64,000 nucleotides of DNA from Acetivibrio sp964564015 (GTDB lineage Bacteria > Bacillota > Clostridia > Acetivibrionales > Acetivibrionaceae): assembly GCA_964564015.1 (NCBI GenBank), contig CAZLZR010000003.1:62001-126000 (forward strand), written 5' to 3'. The position numbers were made by a program, and so were the translations under genes. Numbering within the stretch: position 1 is the stretch's first letter; each line of letters starts with the position of its first letter. A model generated the notes under the pieces. That model was not told the DNA's origin and ran no database searches. It worked only from the letters and a program-made list of their open reading frames with translations. Positions 25,957 to 33,884 of this stretch are shown here, one piece after another.

Positions 25957-27524
25957 CGATAATACCTGCAACAGCGGAACGTTTTGCACCGATGCAAACA
26001 GGGGTAATTGCAAGGAAGCGGGTCGCAGCTTATGCAAGAGTCTCAACAGAAAACGAGGAGCAGTTGAACAGCTATGAAGCACAGGTTGATTATTATACAA
26101 GACATATCAAATCAAACCCTGAATGGGAGTATGTAGAAGTGTATTCGGATGAGGGGATTTCGGCTACCAGTACCAAAAAGCGTGAAGGCTTCAACAGAAT
26201 GGTTTCAGATGCACTGGAAGGAAAGATTGACCTTATTATAACAAAGTCGGTCAGCAGGTTTGCCCGGAACACAGTGGATACACTTACAATTGTAAGACAG
26301 CTTAAAGAGAAAGGTGTGGAGGTGTATTTTGAAAAGGAGAATATTTATACACTTGACAGCAAGGGTGAACTTCTAATAACCATTATGTCAAGCCTTGCAC
26401 AAGAAGAAAGCAGGAGTATCTCTGAGAACGTCACATGGGGTCATAGGAAACGTTTTGCAGACGGAAAGCTTATGATTCCTTATGGCAGATTCCTTGGCTA
26501 TGAAAAAGGCGAGGATGGTTTTCCAAAGATTGTAGAGAAGGAAGCGGTCGTTGTAAGGCTAATATACAAGCTATTCTTAGAGGGGAAAACCATACCGGGT
26601 ATAGCGAGATACCTTACGAATAACAAAATACCAACACCATCGGGAAAGGAGGTCTGGCAGGCAAGCACGATTTTAAGCATCCTTCAAAATGAAAAGTACA
26701 AAGGTGATGCCATGCTTCAGAAGAGTTTCACTGTGGATTTTCTCACAAAGAAAAAGAAGGCTAATGAGGGAGAGGTTCCACAGTATTATGTTGAGAACAG
26801 CCATCCTGCTATTGTATCTCCTGAGGTATTTGACCTTGTACAGCATGAACTTGGAAAGTGCAAAGGTGTCAAAGGATATAAGACTGGAGGTAACTGTTTT
26901 TCAGGAAGGATTGTTTGCGGTGAATGCGGAAGTTTTTACGGAAGCAAGGTATGGCACTCTACCAGCAAGTATAGAAGGATAATCTGGCAGTGCAATTATA
27001 AATTTAAAAACGAGGAAAAGTGTAAAACTCCTCACCTTTATGAGGACGATTTAAAAGCAGCTTTTGTAAAGGCATTTAATGGTCTTATTGAAAACAAGGA
27101 TGAAATATTGAAAGACTATGAAGCAATAATTAAAACCTTGACTGATACTTCAAAGCTTGATAAGGAAAGTGCAAAGCTTCAAAATGAATGTGAGGTTGTG
27201 GCAGAGCTTATAAGAAAATGTATTGAAGAAAATGCAAGTAAGGTCATGAACCAGAAAGAATACCAGAAGCGATATACTGGCTTGGTAAAGCGTTATGAAG
27301 AAATAAAGAAGGCTATTTCTGAAATTGATTATAAACGTCAGGAAAGGAATGCAAAAAAGGAGAACATTAAGGCTTTTATCAAGATGCTTGAGAAAAATGA
27401 AGCTTTATTGGCAGAGTTTGATGAGGAATTATGGAATGCTATGATAGAGAAGGTCAAGGTATACCAAGAACAAAAGTTGGTTTTCATATTTAAAGATGGT
27501 TTGGAATTGGAATGGAATATGTAA
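25935..27524 (+). CDS. Large serine recombinase (site-specific integrase), second of a pair
   Basis: 529 residues. Catalytic domain RVAAYARVSTENEEQ (Ser ~37), SRFARNTVDTL, recombinase domain with ILQNEKYKGDAML, zinc ribbon (CGECGSFYGSK...CNYKFKNEEKC) and a coiled-coil C-terminal region (~370-500) typical of large serine integrases. It starts inside the previous recombinase gene (22-base overlap), so the pair is co-translated. Tandem, non-identical recombinases may form a hetero-oligomer or split integration and excision. It is the last gene of the element. Confidence 0.9.
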   Translation: MSTARAVTIIPATAERFAPMQTGVIARKRVAAYARVSTENEEQLNSYEAQVDYYTRHIKSNPEWEYVEVYSDEGISATSTKKREGFNRMVSDALEGKIDLIITKSVSRFARNTVDTLTIVRQLKEKGVEVYFEKENIYTLDSKGELLITIMSSLAQEESRSISENVTWGHRKRFADGKLMIPYGRFLGYEKGEDGFPKIVEKEAVVVRLIYKLFLEGKTIPGIARYLTNNKIPTPSGKEVWQASTILSILQNEKYKGDAMLQKSFTVDFLTKKKKANEGEVPQYYVENSHPAIVSPEVFDLVQHELGKCKGVKGYKTGGNCFSGRIVCGECGSFYGSKVWHSTSKYRRIIWQCNYKFKNEEKCKTPHLYEDDLKAAFVKAFNGLIENKDEILKDYEAIIKTLTDTSKLDKESAKLQNECEVVAELIRKCIEENASKVMNQKEYQKRYTGLVKRYEEIKKAISEIDYKRQERNAKKENIKAFIKMLEKNEALLAEFDEELWNAMIEKVKVYQEQKLVFIFKDGLELEWNM

Positions 27525-28038
27525 GGAATACCTGTAAGGTTAGATATACTTTTTACCTTGTGATATTTATTCTTATTGATTGAACTTGTGTTAAATTACT
27601 GAAAAATGTTGTAAAAATGTAATCTAATTATTTGTAATTTCAAAATTGAAATCAGATTTTCTGAAAGGGTGATTGACCATTTGATTTTAAAAGCACTTAA
27701 AAATAAAATAATAATTTTAATTTTATATTATTTTCTGAGTACTTTTTACCGATATATGTATATATTGGTAGTCTTGCAACTAAATAATTCAGTGGGGTCA
27801 GTAAATCATGTTAAAGCTTTGTAACAACTGGATTATTTAAGTTGAAATTTAATTTTCAAAAGTACATAATGTTGCATGTTCTTTTGCGGGCATAATCTTT
27901 TACTTTTCAATATTTGTGGTAATTGTCATAATGACACTTTTGTTTATGAAAGACGAAAATGTTTCATACTCAAGGGAGTTGATATTTTATTATAGAAATA
28001 AAGAGCCGTAAGCAAAATAAATTATAGGAGATGGGTAT
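27525..28038. other. AT-rich intergenic region, probable right boundary of the element
   Basis: About 510 bases without a credible gene. The right attachment site is expected shortly after the recombinase stop codon. Short runs of polyA/T and ATATATG repeats are present. The promoter for the next operon is somewhere before 28020, but I could not assign hexamers confidently. Confidence 0.35.
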
Positions 28039-28584
28039 ATGGGTGAATACATTAAATCTAAAAAGGATATGAAATTTCAAAGTCAGGATGCATTAAATAC
28101 AGTTCAAAGTGTTATTGATGATGCTGATAAGGCATTAAATGACAGGTCCAGAAAAATAGGAGATTCAGCAATCCGTGAGGCAATTGCAGGAGCACTTGGA
28201 GCTGGAGTTGGTGCAGGTATTGGTTTTGCAGGTCTTTATTTGGGAGGGGTCGTTGGTTTAAGTGCAGCTGGGATTACAAGTGGCTTAGCAGCAGCAGGTG
28301 CTTTAATTGGTGGAGGAATGGTTGCTGGAATTGCTGTATTGGCTGCACCCGCTGTTCTTTTAGGTGGTGCAGGTGTAGGAGTTGCATCACACATTAAGAA
28401 TAAAAAACTACGTGCAGCAAAAGAGTTGATATACAAAAATGCCATTGCTAAGCAGACAGCTATTCTTAAAGCTTTAAATGAAGAGAAAAATGCAGATAAG
28501 GATAGAATAGATTATCTTAATGGATTGAATATTCTTTTACAGTCGGCGATTAAAGATTTACAGCATGACCTTGGTATTTCGTAA
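28039..28584 (+). CDS. Glycine-rich membrane-inserting protein of unknown function
   Basis: 181 residues. A charged N-terminal helical part (~1-50) is followed by a long Gly/Ala-rich stretch (~52-125) with repeated GxxxG spacing (AGALGAGVGAGIGFAG, AAAGALIGGGMVAGIAVLAA), like glycine-zipper or pore-forming segments. A charged coiled tail (~128-181) ends it. No family name is certain. It lies 17 bases before the next gene, which also encodes a membrane-associated protein. GGAG is upstream of the ATG. I infer a membrane-active role, perhaps in toxin action or abortive infection. Confidence 0.55.
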   Translation: MGEYIKSKKDMKFQSQDALNTVQSVIDDADKALNDRSRKIGDSAIREAIAGALGAGVGAGIGFAGLYLGGVVGLSAAGITSGLAAAGALIGGGMVAGIAVLAAPAVLLGGAGVGVASHIKNKKLRAAKELIYKNAIAKQTAILKALNEEKNADKDRIDYLNGLNILLQSAIKDLQHDLGIS

Positions 28585-28601
28585 CAATAGGAGGAATCTA
28601 T

Positions 28602-29999
28602 GTGAGCCGATTTAAATACTCTGATGAAGAAAAAAATTTGAATAAAATACTTAAAATGAACCAAGATGTTTCTAAATCATTGTTGAATGATTCAGAGATT
28701 TCTTCAACTCGAAGGGAAGCTGATGTAAATATAGATGCTTCTATAGAGTTGTTGCGTTCACTGGGGAAAGATGTTGATGTTGAAAAATTATCTTCAAAAA
28801 TTGGTTCAAAGTCTAATTCTAGCAAACTAGAACATCAACCTGTGATGGAAGAGTGGGATGACATTGTTAGACAAGCAAATGAGCATACACTTACACCAGT
28901 AGTTCTTGAGGATATAATGTCGGAATGTGAGATTATAGAAGCGTTTCAAGAATTAGATAAAATTAATAGAGAATTCTCCAGAAAAACAAGTATTATCAAT
29001 AAGACTGATTTGTCTTTTCTTGCAATTGCTACAGCACTTCAAGTTGCAAAAAGCTTAATATTTCCTTATGTTGCGGAAAAGTTTCATTACGGTGAAAGTG
29101 TTGATAAGTCTGAAAGATTAGCACATAATGATAAATCTATTGAGCAAGCACATAGAAAAGCCAATGATGATTTTCGAGATGAAAATCTAAAAAAACATGA
29201 AAAAGGTCATTGGATTAATATCTTGTATCAAACACCTGCATACGATATAACAAAGGGTTCTACAGATTTGGGAATTAATATGGGTGGCGCATATCACAGG
29301 ATGTATACACTTGGTCATGACCCGATTTTAGGATGGGTTTTTGGAACTATGAATATTTTGACGGATGTTATCACACTTAATAATTTCCAATCATATAGGG
29401 TAAAAAGAAATCCAATGAAGATTTCAAAAGATTATGTTCCTATGGGAGTGATGTTTAAAGAGAGTTATGAATGGATAAAAGATGATTATCTTAATTTGCC
29501 TGCGGCAATTTTTGCTCAGGCACAACATTTGAAATCTGATGAGTATACAAAGATAGGACTTCCTATGCCTATACTTTCAAGCATTAATGAGGAATTTGCT
29601 AGTAAACTTTATAAGAGTAATTATGACACTCTGTGTTTGGCAAGAGACTTGAAAATTGTTGGAGCTTCATTTGTAGTATCAATGGTCATTGATATAATAA
29701 TTTCTCTTATCCACGGTTTATTCCGCAACGAAGACGTACCAAAAGATGAATTTGAAGTCAGAACAAGGAAAATTTTATTAATTTCAAATTCAATTGCATC
29801 TGCAAGTACTATAATAAATGCAGGAATTACATCAAATCCTAAAAACCTTGATATAGGTAGTTTGCTTAATACTGTGACACATTTGTTTATGGATATTAGG
29901 TTTATCTCGAAAATAAAGAAAGAGTTTATAGAAAGTGAAATAGGTTGTAGATTGCAGAAGGAACTTGATGAGATTGATAGAATGTATGAACAAATCTAA
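28602..29999 (+). CDS. 465-residue membrane-associated protein of unknown function
   Basis: GTG start at 28602 with AGGAGG 7 bases upstream; an ATG overlapping it runs straight into a stop. The N-terminal ~110 residues are acidic and helical. The central part contains HEKGHWINILYQTPAYDITKG and HDPILGWVFGTMNILTDV, conspicuous conserved-looking motifs with several histidines. Hydrophobic segments occur around residues 145-165 and 345-370 (VGASFVVSMVIDIIISLI). I do not recognise the family. It is surely co-transcribed with the glycine-rich gene. Confidence 0.55.
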   Translation: MSRFKYSDEEKNLNKILKMNQDVSKSLLNDSEISSTRREADVNIDASIELLRSLGKDVDVEKLSSKIGSKSNSSKLEHQPVMEEWDDIVRQANEHTLTPVVLEDIMSECEIIEAFQELDKINREFSRKTSIINKTDLSFLAIATALQVAKSLIFPYVAEKFHYGESVDKSERLAHNDKSIEQAHRKANDDFRDENLKKHEKGHWINILYQTPAYDITKGSTDLGINMGGAYHRMYTLGHDPILGWVFGTMNILTDVITLNNFQSYRVKRNPMKISKDYVPMGVMFKESYEWIKDDYLNLPAAIFAQAQHLKSDEYTKIGLPMPILSSINEEFASKLYKSNYDTLCLARDLKIVGASFVVSMVIDIIISLIHGLFRNEDVPKDEFEVRTRKILLISNSIASASTIINAGITSNPKNLDIGSLLNTVTHLFMDIRFISKIKKEFIESEIGCRLQKELDEIDRMYEQI

Positions 30000-30031
30000 T
30001 CAATATAGTTATTTATTATAAATAATAACGA

Positions 30032-30265
30032 ATGAAGAATATAATAGAACAAAAGACAGGTGATTACTTACATATGAGCTGCTACACCAAATTTAAACTA
30101 AATAAAATTAACAAGGGCTATGAATTGATATATAAAAATAGTGAAACAGGAGTAGAGGCAGAATTGACTTTACAGCCTGAGCAAACTGAGGATTTCAACC
30201 GTAAACTCCAATTAGTGAAGAAACTTGTAAGCGTGAAGGATTCCTTTGGTATTCAGCTAACTTAA
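30032..30265 (+). CDS. Small hypothetical protein, third gene of the cassette
   Basis: 77 residues from ATG 30032, or 63 from ATG 30074 where ACAGGTGA supplies a better ribosome binding site. Alternating hydrophobic strands (TKFKLNKINKGYELIYKN) suggest a small beta-sheet protein. No signal peptide. Position suggests membership in the three-gene unit. Confidence 0.45.
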   Translation: MKNIIEQKTGDYLHMSCYTKFKLNKINKGYELIYKNSETGVEAELTLQPEQTEDFNRKLQLVKKLVSVKDSFGIQLT

Positions 30266-30420
30266 TGCTTCTAATGGTAATGTTTTTATTTCAATCTTAT
30301 GCCCCATTACTCAAGTCCTTTCTAAGGTAAGGTCGATTTAGTCGAACATTATTATTTCTTAGAATATTTAATTATATATTTGTAAATTTTTCATAGGGGC
30401 GAGGGTGGTTCATGTAAAAT

Positions 30421-30449
30421 AAAAAATAAAAAGGAGGCATTGAGCCTCC
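30421..30449 (-). terminator. Rho-independent terminator of the SUKH/HNH unit
   Basis: On the minus strand GGAGGC, loop TCAAT, GCCTCC is followed by a T-rich run (complement of AAAAAATAAAAA, 30421-30432). It lies ~16 bases beyond the stop of the SUKH gene. Confidence 0.85.
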
Positions 30450-30464
30450 CGATAACATAATAAA

Positions 30465-30890
30465 CTAAATAATACCATTATACTTCAATTCAATTAATTC
30501 TTTTAAATTACTTGCTACTTTAATAAAATTGAAATCCTCATCATATTCTTCGTGATTCCACATGTAAATACTCTCGTCGTTGATTCCGTCTTTTGTAATC
30601 TCATATCCGTAGTAGTCCCCGCAACCATTTGAAGCTATCAACAAATAATTTTCTATGTTGACGAGATCTTCTTTATATTCCCTAAGTCTCAAGTTATCTT
30701 CAATTATACATTCTGTCGAAAGTATCAAATCACTATCCCCATTGAGTTCAAACAACAGGTCTTTTATATCTTTTGGCAGAAGTACACCAAGCTTACTCTC
30801 AACTTCCTGTACCTGTTTTATCGTTGCAGGGGAATTTGGTTTAATATATTTGTTGTTTCCCACAAAACTGGTTACGAACTCTTTCCACAT
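30465..30890 (-). CDS. SMI1/KNR4 (SUKH) family immunity protein
   Basis: 141 residues. SPATIKQVQEVESKLGVLLP then DIKDLLFELNGDSDL is the standard SUKH opening, and the ASNGCGDYYGYEI stretch matches the family core, with an acidic MWNHEEYDEDFNFI end. SUKH proteins protect cells from secreted nuclease toxins (family knowledge). It follows the HNH nuclease gene by 12 bases on the same strand, so it is the likely cognate immunity protein. Confidence 0.85.
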   Translation of the reverse strand: MWKEFVTSFVGNNKYIKPNSPATIKQVQEVESKLGVLLPKDIKDLLFELNGDSDLILSTECIIEDNLRLREYKEDLVNIENYLLIASNGCGDYYGYEITKDGINDESIYMWNHEEYDEDFNFIKVASNLKELIELKYNGII

Positions 30891-30902
30891 ATTACATTTC
30901 TC

Positions 30903-31715
30903 CTATCTGTAATTGGCAAACCATGTAGTAACCTTTGTATGAAAATCACTTTTTAATGGCATTAAATTACTATAATCATGAGTACCACCAAATTCTCTTG
31001 GTTTTACGTGATGGATTTGCATGTTTGTCCAATCAATTGCTTTACCACCATTATAACATTTTTCAACCCAAGCTTTGTAGTCATTTCTTTGAGGTGTAGT
31101 TAAATTCGGTAATGGATTTGTTACTTTTACCCAAGTGGTTTCTGGACGGGACATATACCTTCCGGTTATAGGGTCTGTATAATCTGGATACAGAACAGCT
31201 TTCTTATTGTAAAGTGCGTCATCTGTTGTACAGTCAACTTCATAACCGTCTATTGTACCATATAACCAAGCTTGCCAGTATTTCGTAGAAGAAGGTGTAT
31301 ATGTAATTTTGTTCGGTGAGAGAATTGTACCTATACGATTCAGTTGTTCTCTTTTAGCACAAGTGTTTGTATCTCCATAATCTGCCCCATTATATAATGA
31401 AAGGGATAAATTATACTTATTAACCATACCTGCAAAATATGATGTTGCGTATATATTTGTACCGTTACCACCTAGATGTACTACTGCTACGAATGGTTTA
31501 AACCCAGCAGTGCCAATAGAAGAAGTTCTGTTGGGTAATGTAATTTCAAATTTACATGTGTAACCGTCATCTGTGCGTTGTGAACTTACCATTTTACATG
31601 TTGCTTTGAGTTTAACTTGCTCTGAAATGGTGTTTGCACTTACTGAACTCACAAACACTGTAAGTATAAGACAAATTAATGTGAATAATGTGATAATTCT
31701 TCTTGCTTTGAACAT
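30903..31715 (-). CDS. Secreted HNH nuclease, candidate antibacterial toxin
   Basis: 270 residues. N-terminal signal peptide (FTLICLILTVFVSSVSANT). The central ~180 residues look beta-rich with no clear family. The C-terminus MQIHHVKPREFGGTHD...YSNLMPLKSDFHTKVTTW is an HNH motif (HH, N and final H in canonical order). It would cleave nucleic acid in target cells or in the extracellular space. AGGGGGA lies ~7 bases upstream of the ATG. The SUKH gene follows directly. Confidence 0.85.
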   Translation of the reverse strand: MFKARRIITLFTLICLILTVFVSSVSANTISEQVKLKATCKMVSSQRTDDGYTCKFEITLPNRTSSIGTAGFKPFVAVVHLGGNGTNIYATSYFAGMVNKYNLSLSLYNGADYGDTNTCAKREQLNRIGTILSPNKITYTPSSTKYWQAWLYGTIDGYEVDCTTDDALYNKKAVLYPDYTDPITGRYMSRPETTWVKVTNPLPNLTTPQRNDYKAWVEKCYNGGKAIDWTNMQIHHVKPREFGGTHDYSNLMPLKSDFHTKVTTWFANYR

Positions 31716-31753
31716 TTTAAAATCCCCCTAAGCTGTATTTTTAGTTTATATTA

Positions 31754-31770
31754 CGTAGGCGTACAAGCTA
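31754..31770 (-). repeat. Left copy of a perfect 17-bp inverted repeat
   Basis: CGTAGGCGTACAAGCTA here is the exact reverse complement of TAGCTTGTACGCCTACG at 32036-32052. The pair brackets the small exported peptide gene and its upstream region (265 bases). It lies between that gene and the HNH toxin gene, i.e. where a promoter switch or mobile-element end could sit. Confidence 0.8.
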
Positions 31771-31777
31771 TATCATA

Positions 31778-31963
31778 CTATTCTGGAATTCCGAATGTTG
31801 TCATTGTAGTAGGACCGTCATCGGTTTTCCAAGTTTCTTGGTCTAATATTATTGCCTTTAACGGGTTTTCACCCCCTGCTTGTATTACTTGTACTGAGAA
31901 TATACCCAGTAGCAAAGTAAGTACAGCAAGTAGGCCTATCATCCTTTTTTTGTTAATTTTCAT
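31778..31963 (-). CDS. Small exported peptide of unknown function
   Basis: 61 residues: a positively charged start, a hydrophobic core (MIGLLAVLTLLLGIFSVQVIQA) and a ~35-residue polar C-terminal part ending GPTTMTTFGIPE. AAAGGGGG precedes the ATG by ~6 bases, so it is very likely translated. The layout resembles a secreted signalling peptide precursor or a small secreted effector. It lies upstream of the secreted HNH toxin gene on the same strand. No family was recognised. Confidence 0.55.
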   Translation of the reverse strand: MKINKKRMIGLLAVLTLLLGIFSVQVIQAGGENPLKAIILDQETWKTDDGPTTMTTFGIPE

Positions 31964-32035
31964 TGAGTTCCCCCTTTCGTTGTTGATTAATCTGCTATAT
32001 TGAAATCTGTTACCTATATATATTTTGAATAAAAT

Positions 32036-32052
32036 TAGCTTGTACGCCTACG
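32036..32052 (+). repeat. Right copy of the 17-bp inverted repeat
   Basis: TAGCTTGTACGCCTACG, the inverse match of 31754-31770. Such exact repeats can be the ends of an invertible segment, or the termini of a tiny non-autonomous element. Confidence 0.8.
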
Positions 32053-32406
32053 GTCATACCTTGAGTTTTCCAAGGCATATAATACCATTTATGTGGAGAA
32101 TAGTCTATACTTATTTTGTAAATAATTTAATTTTTCGACAACATGTGGCACTAACACGAAGTTGTAAGTTCAAACTACGAAATATGTAAAATATTACTAT
32201 CTGTACCTTTTTTGCATAATGCTTTAATTAGGATTCTTTTTTAGGTTTCTTTATTCAAAATTCAAAAAAGTATTTTGCCTAGCTGAGATTTGAAAGTAAT
32301 GATTTCAAAGGCTTTAAGCAGGGTGTGCATACAAAATGGCGTAAATAAAATCACAAAAATAGCCGTTATTTTGTATCAAAATCAGAGCTTATAGACAAGA
32401 ATATAT

Positions 32407-32438
32407 AGCTTACGTGTTTTATAACATGTGAGCTTTTT
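32407..32438 (+). terminator. Stem-loop with T-run
   Basis: AGCTTACGTGTT pairs with AACATGTGAGCT through two G-U wobbles, followed by TTTTTT. It lies just upstream of the cyclophilin promoter and would stop transcription entering from the left. Confidence 0.6.
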
Positions 32439-32443
32439 TGATT

Positions 32444-32472
32444 TTTACACCATCTACGAGGTGTGGTATAAT
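32444..32472 (+). promoter_or_regulatory. Sigma-A promoter of the cyclophilin gene
   Basis: TTTACA (32444-32449), 17-base spacer and TATAAT (32467-32472). Within the spacer ACACC and GGTGT form an inverted repeat that might be an operator. Confidence 0.7.
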
Positions 32473-32515
32473 TTAGACGTATAAAAACGCTTAATAATGG
32501 AGGTTGAGATTCATA

Positions 32516-33700
32516 ATGTCAGCAAAAAAGTTTATTGGTATTTTGATTATGGCACTTTTGGCATCAGCTAATCTTAATGTATTTGGACTTTCTAATGAAA
32601 TTGAAAATGAATTAAAGGATGCGGTAGTATTATTAGTAGATAGCAACAGGGCCTATTCAAAAAGCATTCTTACATATATTGATACGTCCAATAGGGAAGT
32701 TAAAGCAATTGTTAAGAATGGAAGAACCTTGGTACCTTTAAGGTTTATCTCTGAAAATTTTGGTGCAGAGGTAAGCTTTGATAATGGTACAAAAACGGCC
32801 ATAATAAACTTTAATAATAGCAGCGTAAGACTCACTTCAAACGATAAAACCATGCTTATTGATGAAAAAAAGGTTGTTATGGATGAGCCTGCCCAAATAG
32901 TAAACGATAGAATGCTGGTTCCTCTAAGGGCTTTAGCAGAAAATGCATTAGGTAAGGAAGTTTTCTATGATAAAGGATTGATAGTTATAAGTCAATCCAA
33001 AATGAACCTTGATTTGAAAGAAACTCAAGAGCTTATTTCCATGTTTAATTCACCTCAATCGCCTATTAGCTACCAGATTTCAGAACCGGCAGAGGGTGAT
33101 ATGGTGGCAGTCATGAAGACTAACCAGGGAGACATAAAAATAAAACTTTTTTATGAGGACGCACCACTTGCCGTTGAAAACTTCGTAAGACTTTCTCAAC
33201 AAGGATATTATGACGGACTAATATTTCATAGAGTTATCGATAATTTTATGATTCAGGGTGGAGATCCGGAAGGAAATGGCAGGGGTGGTGAAAGCATCTG
33301 GGGCGAATCCTTTAAGGATGAATTCAGTAGCAAACTCCATAATATACGTGGTGCGCTTTCCATGGCAAATAGAGGGGCTAATACCAACGGAAGTCAATTT
33401 TTTATAGTCCAGAATCCAATCTTAAAGGATCAAACAATAGAGTATTGTAAATCCATCGGTATGGATCAAGAGCTTATTGAAGCATACTCCCAAATAGGAG
33501 GTACTCCTTGGCTGGACGGAGCTCATACGGTTTTTGGGCAAGTATATGAAGGTTTGGATGTGGTGGACAAGATAGCTGGTGTGGAGATTGGAGTTAATGA
33601 TAAACCACTTGAGGACGTAAAGATTTTGTCGGTTCTGACTTATAGATTGGGCAAAGAGAATGAGCCGATTGTCTTTAAAGGTAGTTTGGATTCAAATTAA
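32516..33700 (+). CDS. Exported stalk-domain cyclophilin-type peptidyl-prolyl isomerase
   Basis: About 394 residues from ATG 32516; GGAGG lies 12 bases upstream. It has a signal peptide (FIGILIMALLASANLNVFG), a copper-amine-oxidase-like stalk domain (~45-155, GRTLVPLRFISENFGAEV and DRMLVPLRALAE) and a cyclophilin domain (~190-385). Cyclophilin motifs are FHRVIDNFMIQGGDPEGNGRGG, a divergent SMANRGANTNGSQFFI and GAHTVFGQV. It catalyses cis/trans isomerisation of prolyl bonds, probably as a folding aid for exported proteins outside the membrane. A strong terminator follows, so it is monocistronic. Confidence 0.9.
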   Translation: MSAKKFIGILIMALLASANLNVFGLSNEIENELKDAVVLLVDSNRAYSKSILTYIDTSNREVKAIVKNGRTLVPLRFISENFGAEVSFDNGTKTAIINFNNSSVRLTSNDKTMLIDEKKVVMDEPAQIVNDRMLVPLRALAENALGKEVFYDKGLIVISQSKMNLDLKETQELISMFNSPQSPISYQISEPAEGDMVAVMKTNQGDIKIKLFYEDAPLAVENFVRLSQQGYYDGLIFHRVIDNFMIQGGDPEGNGRGGESIWGESFKDEFSSKLHNIRGALSMANRGANTNGSQFFIVQNPILKDQTIEYCKSIGMDQELIEAYSQIGGTPWLDGAHTVFGQVYEGLDVVDKIAGVEIGVNDKPLEDVKILSVLTYRLGKENEPIVFKGSLDSN

Positions 33701-33726
33701 TCCTGATTTTATTAGCGGATCTTATA

Positions 33727-33766
33727 GGGGCTATTACACTAAATTTATAGTGCAATAGCCCCTTTG
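33727..33766 (+). terminator. Rho-independent terminator of the cyclophilin gene
   Basis: GGGGCTATTACACTA (33727-33741) pairs with TAGTGCAATAGCCCC (33748-33762) with one bulge-like mismatch, followed by TTTG. Confidence 0.8.
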
Positions 33767-33780
33767 TGCTGACAGTGACG

Positions 33781-33805
33781 CTATACAAATCCTTAATTTG
33801 TATAG
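33781..33805 (+). repeat. 10-bp stem-loop in the phosphate-transporter leader
   Basis: CTATACAAAT and ATTTGTATAG pair perfectly around a 5-base loop. It may be a second terminator or an operator. Confidence 0.5.
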
Positions 33806-33856
33806 TATAGTTTTGAGGGTATTTGGGTTAAAATTAATTCTAATGTAATAGGATTG

Positions 33857-33884
33857 TTAAATGAATGTTAAATAAATGTAAGAA
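33857..33884 (+). promoter_or_regulatory. Candidate Pho box upstream of the phosphate transporter gene
   Basis: TTAAAT occurs at 33857-33862 and 33868-33873, exactly 11 bases apart, with a weaker third copy at 33879. Firmicutes PhoP binds TTAACA-like direct repeats with an 11-base period (established knowledge). Position ~115-140 bases before the ATG of a phosphate transporter gene fits. Confidence 0.5.

Larger units (their letters stand above)
13005..27524. mobile_element. Integrative element resembling a cos-type phage satellite (boundaries approximate)
   Basis: The set comprises a divergent regulatory region, ParB-like protein, Prim-Pol/DUF927 replication protein, P27-like small terminase with a cos/pac-like leader, amidoligase and GGCT genes, and tandem large serine recombinases at the right end. 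No large terminase, portal, capsid, tail or lysis gene is present, and no relaxase or type IV secretion gene. Self-replication and DNA packaging signals without structural genes are typical of phage-inducible islands. Exact attL and attR were not found. Confidence 0.55.
32053..32515. other. Intergenic region between the toxin module and the cyclophilin gene
   Basis: About 460 bases without a gene. The right half holds a terminator-like stem (32407-32438) and the cyclophilin promoter. The rest is AT-rich and shows no feature I can support. Confidence 0.45.

Noticed and set aside
24613..27524. The two serine recombinases as a simple recent duplication
   Set aside because: They differ in length and much of their sequence, and only one has the long coiled coil; they are distinct genes.
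12985..27830. Possible attachment-site repeat: CATGTTAAAAGCTTT near 12991 and CATGTTAAAGCTTT near 27812
   Set aside because: The match has an indel, the sequence is AT-rich and the left copy overlaps the 3' end of the DUF6076-like gene, so chance similarity is likely. Large serine recombinases also use short, often imperfect core sites.
32444..32472. ACACC...GGTGT in the cyclophilin promoter as a sure repressor site
   Set aside because: The arms are only five bases, common by chance; noted with the promoter only.
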